From Novosphingobium sediminicola (GTDB lineage: Bacteria; Pseudomonadota; Alphaproteobacteria; Sphingomonadales; Sphingomonadaceae), in assembly GCF_014196525.1 (NCBI RefSeq), contig NZ_JACIDX010000010.1:1-64000 (forward strand): a DNA stretch of 64,000 nucleotides. The letters run 5' to 3'. This document shows positions 25,993-34,736 of the stretch, in pieces (the stretch's first letter is position 1; each line of letters starts with the position of its first letter). The notes below the pieces were generated by a model, which worked only from the letters and a program-made list of their open reading frames with translations, was not told the DNA's origin and searched no databases. A program made the position numbers and the translations under genes.

Positions 25993-26250
25993 ATGCGCGC
26001 CATGCAGAGCGAAAACCCCTTCCTTGCCGATTTCGTGAAGCTGATGAACAGCGCCGCCGGGACCTTTGCCGGGGCCACGCGCGAGGCGCGTGATGCCGCC
26101 CGCGAACGTTTCCGCGAGGCGTTTGGCGGTCTCGATTTCGTCAGCCGTGAAGAATTCGACACGGTGAAAGCCATGGCCGCCACGGCCCGCGAAGAAGTCG
26201 AAGTGCTCAAGGAAAAGCTGGCCGCGCTTGAAGCCAAGATCGGCGGCTGA
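25993..26250 (+). CDS. ubiK: Ubiquinone biosynthesis accessory factor UbiK (BMFP domain)
   Basis: 85 aa; the start may be ATG 25993 or 26002. Helical throughout, with a C-terminal coiled coil (REEFDTVKAMAATAREEVEV through LAALEAKIG) of the BMFP/UbiK type, which acts with UbiJ in the soluble ubiquinone complex and can bind membranes. The DFVSREEFDTVK signature is characteristic. It is followed 21 bp later by a small Cys-containing gene. Confidence 0.88.
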   Translation: MRAMQSENPFLADFVKLMNSAAGTFAGATREARDAARERFREAFGGLDFVSREEFDTVKAMAATAREEVEVLKEKLAALEAKIGG

Positions 26251-26271
26251 AGCATAAAGGGCGGGGCGATC

Positions 26272-26463
26272 ATGCGCACCCGCCCCGGCATCTGCGCGCG
26301 TAAACGCCGCTATGCCAGCGAGGCTGAGGCGGTGGCGGCAGCCTTAAACGCCGCCATCACGCTGCGCCCCTATCGCTGTGCGATTTGTCGCCAGTATCAT
26401 CTGACCAGTCGGACCAAGGGGATGCGGGTGTTGCGGGTGGAACGCGCCCACCCGTCCGTTTAG
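26272..26463 (+). CDS. Small conserved protein with CxxC motif
   Basis: 63 aa and basic, with YRCAICRQYHLTSRTKG resembling a minimal zinc-knuckle (C..C..H) and an N-terminal helix (YASEAEAVAAALNAA). It looks like short uncharacterised sphingomonad proteins and is probably cotranscribed with ubiK. Its stop is only 2 bp from the convergent end of the GH18-CE4-GT2 gene. Function unknown. Confidence 0.65.
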   Translation: MRTRPGICARKRRYASEAEAVAAALNAAITLRPYRCAICRQYHLTSRTKGMRVLRVERAHPSV

Positions 26464-26464
26464 A

Positions 26465-29400
26465 TTAAACCCCGCCTTCCGGCGCCGAAACGCGGCCCGT
26501 CCGCTCCAGCTTGCCCCAGCCGGTGCCCACCCCGCGCACGGCAGCAGCCACCGCGCGGATCACCACCGAATACATCAACTGGCGATAGACGAAGCGCTGA
26601 GCCAGCAACAGGAAGGGGCGGAACTTCTTGTCGCGCACATCCATGCGATAGGCGATCCAGCCGCACACAAGGTCGATGGACGAAAACGCCGCCCAATAGA
26701 CCGCCATACGCAGCACGTCGGTCTGGGTCTGGGCCCAGCCATGCTGGATCACGCGGGTGATCGTGCCCAGAATCGAGACGACCAGCGCCAGATCGATGGT
26801 GGGCGAAATGACCGCGAACAGGATCTGGAACACCCAGGCCTGCGGCACGCCGATAAAGGCCAGGCCCCCCGGCTTGCCCCGGCGCATGATCTTGCGGTGC
26901 TTCCACAGGCATTGCAGCGTGCCATAGGACCAGCGGAAACGTTGCTTGGACAGGGCGCCAAAGCTCTCGGGCGCCTCGGTCCATGCCACGGCCTCCTCGT
27001 CATAGGCGACCTTCCACTTCTTGCGCTGGATGGCGATGGTCAGATCCTGATCCTCGGCCAGCGTGTCTTCGGGATAGCCATTGACGCTTTCCAAGGCCGT
27101 GCGCCGCCATGCGCCCACCGCGCCCGGTACCACCATGATCGCATCAAAGCGGGTCAGCGCGCGGCGCTCGATATTCTGAGCCGTGGTATATTCCACCGCC
27201 TGCCAGCGGGTGACCAGATTGACCCGGTTGCCCACCTTGGCATTGCCCGCCACCGCGCCGATTTTCGGATCGATGAACCAGCGGACAAGGCGCAGGATCG
27301 TTTCTTTCTCAAACTGCGTATCGGCGTCCAGCGCGACGATGATCTCGCCGGTGGCTTCCTTGAGCGCCTTGTTAAGCGCGCTCGCCTTGCCGCCATTGAC
27401 CAGCGTCATCAACCGCACGCGCGGATTGTCGCCGAATTTCTCGGTGACGATAGCGCTGGTCTGATCCTTTGATCCATCGTCCACCACGATCACATCGAGA
27501 TAGGGATAGGTCGATTCCAGAATGCGTTTGACGCTGGTCTCGATCACCTTCTCCTCGTTGAAACACGGGATGATGACGGTGACCTTGGGGCGGAAGGTGG
27601 CATCGGGCGTGGGCGCTTTGCGCTTGGCCGGTAGCATGGCCAGCGCCACCAGCGTGACCGAGCGCAGCACGCCCAGCGCGATGGCGAAGAAGAACGACCA
27701 GTTGAGCACCACGATCATCACGCCGATCGAGGTAAAGGCGAAAACGTCGGCGCGCACCGCCATCAGGTCATAGCCCTTGACCGGCGGCATCACCTGATCG
27801 GGCGTCAGTCCGGCCAGTTCGGCCACGGAGACGAATTTGTACCCTTGCTGGCGCAGCGCGACGATGATGCCGGGCAGGGCGGTGACGGTCTGCTCGCGGT
27901 CGCCGCCGCCATCGTGCAGCAGGATGATATTGCCCGAATAGCCGGGGCGGCCTTCCTTGACCTGCGCCAGCGTGGAATCAACGATATGCTGTACGCCGGG
28001 GCGCATCCAGTCATCGGGGTCCACATGCAGGCCTACGATCGTATAGCCATGCTCCTGAGCGATTTGCGCGGGCACCAGTTCGTCGGCAGTGGTAGGTTCG
28101 GCGTCACCGAAATAAGGCGCGCGAAAAAGGCGCATCGAGCGGCCCGTATAGGCTTCGACCAGCCGCTGGGTCGCGTTCAGTTCAAGCCTTATGCCGGTTT
28201 CCGAGGAATTGGCCATGTTGGGGTGGGTATAGGAGTGGTTGCCGATCTCCATTCCCGAAGCAACCATCCGTTGCAGGATATCGCGGTTCGACACCCCGTT
28301 TTCGCCAATGACGAAAAAGGTGGCCGGCACCTTGTACTGCTCAAGGATCGAGAGGATCTTGGGTGTCCAGATCGCGTCCGGCCCATCGTCAAAGGTCAGC
28401 GCGACTTTTTTTTCCGCATAGCCTGTGCGCTGCACCTTATAGGGCGTGGGCAGGCTGTCATAGGTCTGGCCCGAAACCAGCCCGGTCTTGGGGTCAAAAC
28501 TGACCCTGCGTTCGCCTTCACGCGGGGTCGAGGTGATGCGCAGGATTTCGCCTGCGCCCTCAACGTCGGCGTTGGCGGTCTGGGTGATATGGCTCAGATC
28601 GGGAAAAGGGTTTTGCTTTCCCCCGCTGCGCCAGCTTTGCAGCGCCTGCCAGAAACCGGGGTCCTCGGTGCCCAGACGCCAGAGCGCGATATTGCCCACG
28701 CCCAGTTGCGAGAGAATGCGCATCTGGTTCCAGCTGGCCGCGGCATCGACCATCCACACGTCATGGCGTTGGCCATTTTCGAGGAAGGAGAAGCCGGTGT
28801 TGCCGCTGGCCTTGTCATAGGTGGGCGTGGTGGCCGAATCATGGGCCGACAGCCAGGCTTCTTCGACGGTCAGGCTCTCGGCGCCATTCTTGCCGTCGGG
28901 GCCGGGGTGCCAGTCATAGGCATAGGAGCCCAGCGCGATGATCACCTTGTCGGCGGGCATATTGCCGATGGCCTTGCGTACCTTGCTGGCGAACCAGTCG
29001 TTCGAGGCAATCGGGCCGGGCTGTCCGCTGGCCCAGTGTTCGTCATAGGCCATCAGGATGATTTTGTCGGCCACCGCAGCAAACTGCGAAGGCGACCAGC
29101 CATCGCCTTCCATCGGCAGGGTGACGGCAACAACTTGCCCTGTGGGATCGAGCGCGCGCTCGACCTCGGCGATCATCGAGCGATAGGCGGGGATGTCGCT
29201 GGGGCGCAGGTCTTCAAAGTCGAAGATGATGCCCGCGTCGCCCGATTTCTTCAGGTAATCGATCAATTGGCCGATCAAGGCCTTGCGCTTGGCCTTGCTG
29301 GCGAAAAGCGCGATGGCGGCGGGGCGGGAAAAGCCCTTGTCATCGACATTCTGCAGCACCGGCACCACCAGCGGGCGATGCAGCGCCGAAAGCAGGATGC

Positions 29401-29854
29401 GCCGCAGCGGGCGATCCTCGCTGACATGCAGGTTGCCCGCCATGTCGATGTTGAGCGAGGTGGGGGCCACCCAGTCGACCTGATTGATATGGCGCAGCAG
29501 CGATGGCGCCGAGGCATCCGACCAGTTCGAATAAAAGGCGACGGTGATCGTCTGACCCTTGCTGTTCGCGCGCTGTTTGGGCGGCGTGCTGAACATGCGC
29601 GAGAAGGAATGCGACAAGCGCGAGACCTGTGTGCGCATGGGCAGCGCTGTGCGCCGTTCAAATCCCAGAGGCAGCGGAGAGGGTGCAGGAATATGCACCA
29701 CGGTCGTGGCAAAGGCGATGGCGGCCACCACCAGCGCGATAAGCCCGAAGAAGGTCAACCGCCGCGTCCAGCGCCGACGGCGCCCCGAGGGATCGAAAAA
29801 TACTGGTCTGGACAAGTCCGCCCCACCTTTACACTGCGAAGACAGGCGCTTCAT
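26465..29854 (-). CDS. Trifunctional GH18 - polysaccharide deacetylase - GT2 membrane protein
   Basis: 1129 aa from MKRLSSQ (29854); upstream in-frame ATGs exist at 29944 and 29884. Order: N-terminal TM helix (about 32-52), a GH18-like domain (about 95-405, DAGIIFDFEDL at the active strand), and a NodB/CE4 deacetylase (about 480-690: TFDDGP, HSYTHPN, RAPYFG). A TM pair leads to a GT2 synthase (about 755-1010: DDGSKDQ, DADTQF, EDQDLT, QRFRWSYG) with C-terminal TM helices. The GT2 part resembles chitin/PNAG-type synthases, so one protein may make, deacetylate and trim a beta-linked amino-sugar polymer. The architecture is known in bacteria; the product here is unknown. Confidence 0.88.
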   Translation of the reverse strand: MKRLSSQCKGGADLSRPVFFDPSGRRRRWTRRLTFFGLIALVVAAIAFATTVVHIPAPSPLPLGFERRTALPMRTQVSRLSHSFSRMFSTPPKQRANSKGQTITVAFYSNWSDASAPSLLRHINQVDWVAPTSLNIDMAGNLHVSEDRPLRRILLSALHRPLVVPVLQNVDDKGFSRPAAIALFASKAKRKALIGQLIDYLKKSGDAGIIFDFEDLRPSDIPAYRSMIAEVERALDPTGQVVAVTLPMEGDGWSPSQFAAVADKIILMAYDEHWASGQPGPIASNDWFASKVRKAIGNMPADKVIIALGSYAYDWHPGPDGKNGAESLTVEEAWLSAHDSATTPTYDKASGNTGFSFLENGQRHDVWMVDAAASWNQMRILSQLGVGNIALWRLGTEDPGFWQALQSWRSGGKQNPFPDLSHITQTANADVEGAGEILRITSTPREGERRVSFDPKTGLVSGQTYDSLPTPYKVQRTGYAEKKVALTFDDGPDAIWTPKILSILEQYKVPATFFVIGENGVSNRDILQRMVASGMEIGNHSYTHPNMANSSETGIRLELNATQRLVEAYTGRSMRLFRAPYFGDAEPTTADELVPAQIAQEHGYTIVGLHVDPDDWMRPGVQHIVDSTLAQVKEGRPGYSGNIILLHDGGGDREQTVTALPGIIVALRQQGYKFVSVAELAGLTPDQVMPPVKGYDLMAVRADVFAFTSIGVMIVVLNWSFFFAIALGVLRSVTLVALAMLPAKRKAPTPDATFRPKVTVIIPCFNEEKVIETSVKRILESTYPYLDVIVVDDGSKDQTSAIVTEKFGDNPRVRLMTLVNGGKASALNKALKEATGEIIVALDADTQFEKETILRLVRWFIDPKIGAVAGNAKVGNRVNLVTRWQAVEYTTAQNIERRALTRFDAIMVVPGAVGAWRRTALESVNGYPEDTLAEDQDLTIAIQRKKWKVAYDEEAVAWTEAPESFGALSKQRFRWSYGTLQCLWKHRKIMRRGKPGGLAFIGVPQAWVFQILFAVISPTIDLALVVSILGTITRVIQHGWAQTQTDVLRMAVYWAAFSSIDLVCGWIAYRMDVRDKKFRPFLLLAQRFVYRQLMYSVVIRAVAAAVRGVGTGWGKLERTGRVSAPEGGV

Positions 29855-29945
29855 CCCGAGCGCCCTTTGGGCCGTCTCTAGCATCGCCAGCCTTCGCCGG
29901 AAAGCGGCGGAAATCACCCCTGCGCGCATTCTTCCCCAATTCAAC

Positions 29946-29985
29946 GAAAACGCCCCCCTTGGCGGATGCCAAGAGGGGCGTCTCG
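29946..29985 (-). terminator. Intrinsic terminator after the SulP gene
   Basis: ACGCCCC...CTTGGC, loop GGAT, GCCAAG...GGGGCGT forms a strong hairpin (29950-29981), followed on the minus strand by TTTTCGTT. It lies 20 bp beyond the SulP stop codon. Confidence 0.75.
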
Positions 29986-30001
29986 GGCCGTTCCGGGGAA
30001 A

Positions 30002-31516
30002 TCAGGCGGCCAGAGTGTTGAGGATCGGGTCTGGCCCGCTCAACCGCACCGCAGCCCCGCCGCGACGCCGGCGCGCGATCCATTCGCCCAGCATTTCAGC
30101 GGTGGTATGGTCGATGCCATGCACATCCTTGAGGTCCAGATGGACCGCACGATCCGCAGGCACGCTTTCCAGACGGTTGGTCAGCTTGGTCAGGCTGAGG
30201 AAAGTAGCCGAGCCCTGAAGGGCAACGTGATGCCCATCGTCAGTGTGCTTTTCCTCAACGCCCAAGCGCAGCCCCTTGGCCAGCGGGATCAGTTCCACCA
30301 GCGAGAGCAGCAGGCCCGCGATCACGCCCGTCAGCAGGTCCTTGCCCACCACCAGCGCGAAAGTCACGACCCAGATTGCCGCCGGGATCACGCCATAGTT
30401 GTGGAACAGATGCGTGACATGCTTGAGGCTGACCAGACGCCAGCCGGTAACGACGAGAACGCCGCCCAGAGCCGCCATCGGCACTTCGCGCAGCAGCCAG
30501 GGCAGCAGCGCAACAAAGGCCAGAATCCACACGCCATGCAGGATGGCCGAAAGCCGGGTCATCGCACCCGCCTGCACATTGGCCGACGAACGCACGATCA
30601 CGCCCGTCATCGGCAAAGCGCCCACCGCGCCGCACAGCATGTTGCCGATGCCCTGCGCCCACAATTCCTTGTTGTAATTGGTACGCACGCCATCATGCAT
30701 ACGATCCACTGCAGCTGCGGACAGCAGCGTTTCGGCGCTGGCGATAAAGGCGATGGCGATGGCGGCGGTAATGACCGCCGTATCGCCCAGCGGAGCAAAG
30801 AAGCCCGCACCCGGCGTGCCAAAGGCGGCGGCCAGCGATTCGGGCACCGCGATGCGCGTGACGTTCATGCCAAAGCTGGCCGCGATGATCGTGGCCGCGC
30901 CCACGCCCAGCAGCGCGCCGGGAACCAGAGCGAGCTTTTTGGGACGCCACTTTTCCCATGCCAGCATGACAAGGATTGTGGTCAGGCCAAGGCCCAGCGC
31001 CATTTCGGTCGAGCGAATGTCAGGCGAAAGGCCCAATACGCGCCCCGGAATGGCCGCCAGATTGGCCAGCCCGTTCGACATCGGCTTGGCGTCGAACAGG
31101 ATGTGGAACTGGCCCAGCACGATCAGCGCGCCAATGCCCGCCAACATGCCATGGACCACCGCCGGGCTGATCGAGCGGAACAGGCCGCCAAGGCGCGCCA
31201 CGCCCGCCACCAGCTGAATCGCGCCCGCCAGCACCAGCATCGGCCCCAGCGCCGACAGCCCGTGATCGCGCACGAATTCGAACACGATCACCGCCAGACC
31301 CGCCGCCGGGCCCGACACCTGCAAGGGCGAACCGGCCAGCGCGCCCACGACAATGCCGCCGATCAGGCCCGTTACCAGGCCTTTCTCCGGCGGCACGCCC
31401 GAGGCGATGGCGATGCCCATGCAAAGAGGCATCGCCACCAGAAAGACGACAATGGAGGCGGTGAAATCGCGCGCCAGAAACGCGCCGATCCCGCTCTTTT
31501 GTGTCGTCTGGCTCAT
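30002..31516 (-). CDS. SulP-family inorganic anion (probable bicarbonate) transporter
   Basis: 504 aa with about twelve hydrophobic segments (MPLCMGIAIASGVPPEKGLV is the SulP signature) and a C-terminal STAS domain (VHLDLKDVHGIDHTTAEMLG). It has the length of BicA-like transporters. Its ATG overlaps the carbonic anhydrase stop by 4 nt (ATGA), so the two are translationally coupled. That pairing points to bicarbonate as the substrate, though sulfate cannot be excluded from sequence. Confidence 0.9.
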   Translation of the reverse strand: MSQTTQKSGIGAFLARDFTASIVVFLVAMPLCMGIAIASGVPPEKGLVTGLIGGIVVGALAGSPLQVSGPAAGLAVIVFEFVRDHGLSALGPMLVLAGAIQLVAGVARLGGLFRSISPAVVHGMLAGIGALIVLGQFHILFDAKPMSNGLANLAAIPGRVLGLSPDIRSTEMALGLGLTTILVMLAWEKWRPKKLALVPGALLGVGAATIIAASFGMNVTRIAVPESLAAAFGTPGAGFFAPLGDTAVITAAIAIAFIASAETLLSAAAVDRMHDGVRTNYNKELWAQGIGNMLCGAVGALPMTGVIVRSSANVQAGAMTRLSAILHGVWILAFVALLPWLLREVPMAALGGVLVVTGWRLVSLKHVTHLFHNYGVIPAAIWVVTFALVVGKDLLTGVIAGLLLSLVELIPLAKGLRLGVEEKHTDDGHHVALQGSATFLSLTKLTNRLESVPADRAVHLDLKDVHGIDHTTAEMLGEWIARRRRGGAAVRLSGPDPILNTLAA

Positions 31517-32214
31517 TCGGCCGCCTCCGCGACGAGGGTTTCGTCGGCGATCCGACGCGAAGCGGGCATGGCGACGGGCAGCGGGCTGTCTTCACGCAGG
31601 GGCACGAAATGTCCGGTGTCGCCATCAAGGCCCAGCACCTGCCCGGCATGAATATCGACAAACCAGCCGTGCAGCGCCATTTCGCCGCGCGCAATGGCCG
31701 AGGCCACCGAGGGGTGGGTGCGCAGATGGGCGATCTGGGCGATGATGTTTTCCAGCGTGATCGCGCGGACGCGTTCCTTGTCCTGCAAATGGCCCTTGCA
31801 GGTCGAAACGATATGTTCGGCCGCCGCGCCATGATCCAGCCACGCCTTCACATTGGGCATGCGCTCAAGGCCGACGGGGTTGGACAGCGCCTTCATCGCG
31901 CCGCAATCCGAATGGCCGCACACGATGATGTCGCGCACGCCAAGAGCGGCCACTGCATATTCCACCGTGGCCGACACGCCGCCAAGCTGGGTGCCGTAGC
32001 TGGGCACCATATTGCCCGCGTTGCGGCATACGAAGAGGTCGCCCGGTTGGGCCTGAAGGATCTGTTCGGGCACCACGCGCGAGTCAGCGCAGGAAATCAT
32101 CAGCGCCTTGGGGAATTGCCCATGGGTGGTCAATTTGTTGAACAGCTCGCCACTGGCCGGAAAAGTGGTCTTTTCAAAGCTGAATACGCGGCCAATCAGT
32201 TCGTTCATGGTCAC
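31513..32214 (-). CDS. Beta-class carbonic anhydrase
   Basis: 233 aa. Zinc ligands and the catalytic dyad are visible in SCADSRVVPEQ (Cys, Asp-Arg) and VCGHSDCGAMKAL (His, Cys). It interconverts CO2 and bicarbonate in the cytosol. It is the first gene of an operon with the overlapping SulP transporter, suggesting a bicarbonate-supply unit. The C-terminal about 20 residues (MPASRRIADETLVAEAAE) extend beyond the core. Confidence 0.93.
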   Translation of the reverse strand: MTMNELIGRVFSFEKTTFPASGELFNKLTTHGQFPKALMISCADSRVVPEQILQAQPGDLFVCRNAGNMVPSYGTQLGGVSATVEYAVAALGVRDIIVCGHSDCGAMKALSNPVGLERMPNVKAWLDHGAAAEHIVSTCKGHLQDKERVRAITLENIIAQIAHLRTHPSVASAIARGEMALHGWFVDIHAGQVLGLDGDTGHFVPLREDSPLPVAMPASRRIADETLVAEAAE

Positions 32215-32340
32215 ACCTTTCGATCTGTTGCCTGCCGCAAGGGGGGCTGGCTGATGAGACCAATTTATGTGTCCGATTTTGCTATGACCGCGCGGCTATG
32301 TAAGGAAGTGTTGCTAAAAACTGAGCGCCGCATGAACCGC

Positions 32341-33654
32341 TTACATCGGCGGCTGGGGCAGGCGGATGAGGGCGCGCAGGCCCCCCTCGGGCTTGTTCGA
32401 CAGGATCAGTTCTGCCCCCTCGCTGCGCAGAACCCGCACCACGATGGGCAGGCCCAGCCCCATGCCCGCCGTATTGCGCGCCCGCGCGCTGTCCAGCCGG
32501 ATGAAGGGCTGCAGCACCTTGCCCAAATGCTCCTCGGGAATGCCTGGCCCATCATCCTCGACCGCCAGCGTGACGCTGGCCTTTTCGATCTCGACACGCA
32601 CCATGACATTGCCGCCATAATGCAGCGCATTCTCGATCAGGTTCGACATGGCCCGGCGCAGCGATACCGCGCGTGCCATCACGATCAACCGGTCCGGCCC
32701 TTCATAGTCGGCCGGATAGCCGCGATCCTGCGCGCCATCGACCAAGGTTTGCGCCATCGCGGCAAGGTCCACCGGCTCCTTGGCGGGGCCGGGTTCGTCC
32801 AGCGCGACGAAATCCTGAAGCGAGGAGAGCAGGTCGCGCATTTCCGACAGATCGCCATCCATCGCATCGCGCTCGTCAATGTCCATCGGCACGCCATCCA
32901 GCCGCAACTGCATTCGCGCCAGCGGCGTGCGCATGTCATGGCCGATGGCCAGCATGGTCTGGGTATTGGCGTCGAGCAGATCGTCGATCCGCCCCTGCAT
33001 CGCGTTAAAGGCGCCGATCAGTTCGCGCACCTCGGCCGGGCCGTCCATTTCAATCGGGCGCGCATGGGGCGTGCCGACATGCCGACTGGCCCGCACCAGC
33101 CGCCGCAGGGGGCGCAGCGAGGCATAGACCAGAAACCATGCCAGCGGCACCAGCAGCAGCGTGGGCAGAATGATCCGCAGCACATAGCCCGCGCGCAGGG
33201 CGAAAATGTCGCGCGCCTCGCTGTGGAAGGTGATCAGCGAATTGTCGGTCAAAACCATCGAGCCGTCGACCTCATGGCGGGCATGGAGCGGGGCCAGATG
33301 CAGTTGCAGCCGGTATTGGTTCAATTGCGGCTGATAGGCGATCAGCTGATGCTGCAACGTGCCCAGATCGAGGGCAGCCAGCGGGCGGTCGGCCCCGGTC
33401 GGCTTCCAGCGGATTTTCAGGCCCGGACTGCTCAGTTCGCGCGCCAGACCGTCGCGCCGCGCGGGCACGTTTTCCTCCAGCAACCGCGCGGCAATCGCCA
33501 GCCGGTCGGCCAGACTGTCGGCCTCCTCGGCCTCCAGCGCGAATTCATTGGCGCGCTCGAACAGGATCGCATTGGCGCCGATGTCCACCAGCATGACCAC
33601 CGCCAGAATGGCCAGCATCCGCGCGGGCAGGCCCAGAGCATGAAGCCATTTCAA
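32341..33654 (-). CDS. Sensor histidine kinase (HAMP type)
   Basis: 437 aa. TM1 (about 7-30) and TM2 (about 157-178) flank a periplasmic sensor of about 125 residues; HAMP follows. The phospho-acceptor His is in AIGHDMRTPLARMQ, and the ATPase has NLIENALHYG, DDGPGIP and GMGLGLPIV. Its start overlaps the upstream response-regulator stop by 4 nt (ATGA), so they form one operon and signalling pair. The signal is unknown; the layout resembles EnvZ/OmpR-class systems. Confidence 0.92.
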   Translation of the reverse strand: MKWLHALGLPARMLAILAVVMLVDIGANAILFERANEFALEAEEADSLADRLAIAARLLEENVPARRDGLARELSSPGLKIRWKPTGADRPLAALDLGTLQHQLIAYQPQLNQYRLQLHLAPLHARHEVDGSMVLTDNSLITFHSEARDIFALRAGYVLRIILPTLLLVPLAWFLVYASLRPLRRLVRASRHVGTPHARPIEMDGPAEVRELIGAFNAMQGRIDDLLDANTQTMLAIGHDMRTPLARMQLRLDGVPMDIDERDAMDGDLSEMRDLLSSLQDFVALDEPGPAKEPVDLAAMAQTLVDGAQDRGYPADYEGPDRLIVMARAVSLRRAMSNLIENALHYGGNVMVRVEIEKASVTLAVEDDGPGIPEEHLGKVLQPFIRLDSARARNTAGMGLGLPIVVRVLRSEGAELILSNKPEGGLRALIRLPQPPM

Positions 33655-34358
33655 TGGCGCGCAACCTCGGCGGTGAACATATAGCCGATGCCGCGCACGG
33701 TGGCGATCGGGGCCTGACCATTGGGGTTGGACAGTTTACGGCGCAGGCGGCTGACCAGCACATCGATGCTGCGGTCAGAGCTGTCAGACAGGCGCGTGCG
33801 CGACAGTTCGATCAGGCGCTGACGCCCGATCACGCGCTGGGGCTGGCCGAGGAACGTGGCGAGCAGATCGAATTCGGCGCCCGTCAGATCGACCAACGCC
33901 CCTTCGGGCGAGCGCAGTTCATGGCGCGAGAGCGAGAGCGACCAGCCATCGAAGGTCAGCATCTTTTGAACGGGCGCGCGTTCCTCGTCGCTGCCGCCGC
34001 GTCGCAATACCGCGCCGATGCGCGCGATCAGCTCGCGCGTGCTGAAAGGCTTGGCGAGATAATCATCCGCGCCCAGTTCGAGGCCCAGCACGCGGTCCTC
34101 CTCGCTGCCGCGCGCGGAAACAAAGATGACGGGCGTGTCCGATTCCTTGCGCAACCGGCGGAAGAGTTCGATGCCCGTAGTGCCCGGCAGCATGATGTCC
34201 AGCACGATCAGATCGGCCGGGGCGCTGTCGAGCATCACCCACATTTCCGCGCCCGTGCTGGCCGTGCGCACGTCATAGCCATTGGCGCGCAGCGCCCGCG
34301 CCGTCAGCAGGCGCAGCGCCGGATCGTCTTCTACAAGCAGGATGGATTTTGCTGTCAT
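33651..34358 (-). CDS. OmpR-family response regulator
   Basis: 235 aa from MTAKSILLVEDD (34358). The receiver has the acidic pair VEDDP, the phospho-Asp in LIVLDIMLPG (about residue 52), Thr/Ser in VSARG and Lys in YLAKPFS. The C-terminal winged helix (about 130-230) carries TGAEFDLLATFLGQPQRVIG and DVLVSRLRRKL. It is coupled to the overlapping kinase gene. A long perfect inverted repeat lies 40 bp upstream and could be its own operator or a leader hairpin. Confidence 0.93.
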   Translation of the reverse strand: MTAKSILLVEDDPALRLLTARALRANGYDVRTASTGAEMWVMLDSAPADLIVLDIMLPGTTGIELFRRLRKESDTPVIFVSARGSEEDRVLGLELGADDYLAKPFSTRELIARIGAVLRRGGSDEERAPVQKMLTFDGWSLSLSRHELRSPEGALVDLTGAEFDLLATFLGQPQRVIGRQRLIELSRTRLSDSSDRSIDVLVSRLRRKLSNPNGQAPIATVRGIGYMFTAEVARH

Positions 34359-34397
34359 GATATTTTGAACCTGGCCGTGGAACGGCGAACAGTAAAG

Positions 34398-34437
34398 GCG
34401 ATCGGGGCGCGAGGTAAAGACCTCTTGCCCCGATCGC
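34398..34437. promoter_or_regulatory. Perfect 11-bp inverted repeat upstream of the response regulator
   Basis: GCGATCGGGGC (34398-34408) and GCCCCGATCGC (34427-34437) are exact complements. An inner GAGGT-AAAG-ACCTC stem fits between the arms. As RNA on the minus strand it makes a long hairpin 40 nt before the response-regulator ATG; as DNA it may be a regulator site. No T tract follows. Confidence 0.6.
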
Positions 34438-34736
34438 AAGGGGGCAGGCGCGGATGGAGTGGCGCCTGCGGCATGAACCGGCCTCAGGAGGGTTCTTGGG
34501 GATCTTCGGCCGGAACGCGTAAAACGGATCAATGCGGGGCGGGGATCAGCGCTGTTCCATGTCTGGCAGGTAACCGGATCATTTCGTCCTCTATGCATTC
34601 GATGATGCTGATCTAAAGCGCCCATTTTGCGGGTTAAGTGCCGGTTTGTGATAAAATGTTTCTGCGCAGGCTGCTTGCGGGCGGGGCGCAATGACGACAT
34701 TCTGGGCCTATTGCATCTGCACAAAGGGGCCTTCCC
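34438..34736. other. Intergenic region between divergent genes
   Basis: 299 bp between the response-regulator leader and the CocE-type gene. No ORF is supportable. The last 100 bp should hold the promoter of the 34737 gene, but no clear -35/-10 pair was picked out by eye. Confidence 0.35.

Noticed and set aside
27845..29881. A 678-codon plus-strand frame opposite the GH18-CE4-GT2 gene
   Set aside because: Antisense to conserved catalytic domains and without recognisable features.
31501..33684. A 727-codon plus-strand frame across the carbonic anhydrase and histidine kinase genes
   Set aside because: Spans two real minus-strand genes and the gap between them; a shadow of codon bias.
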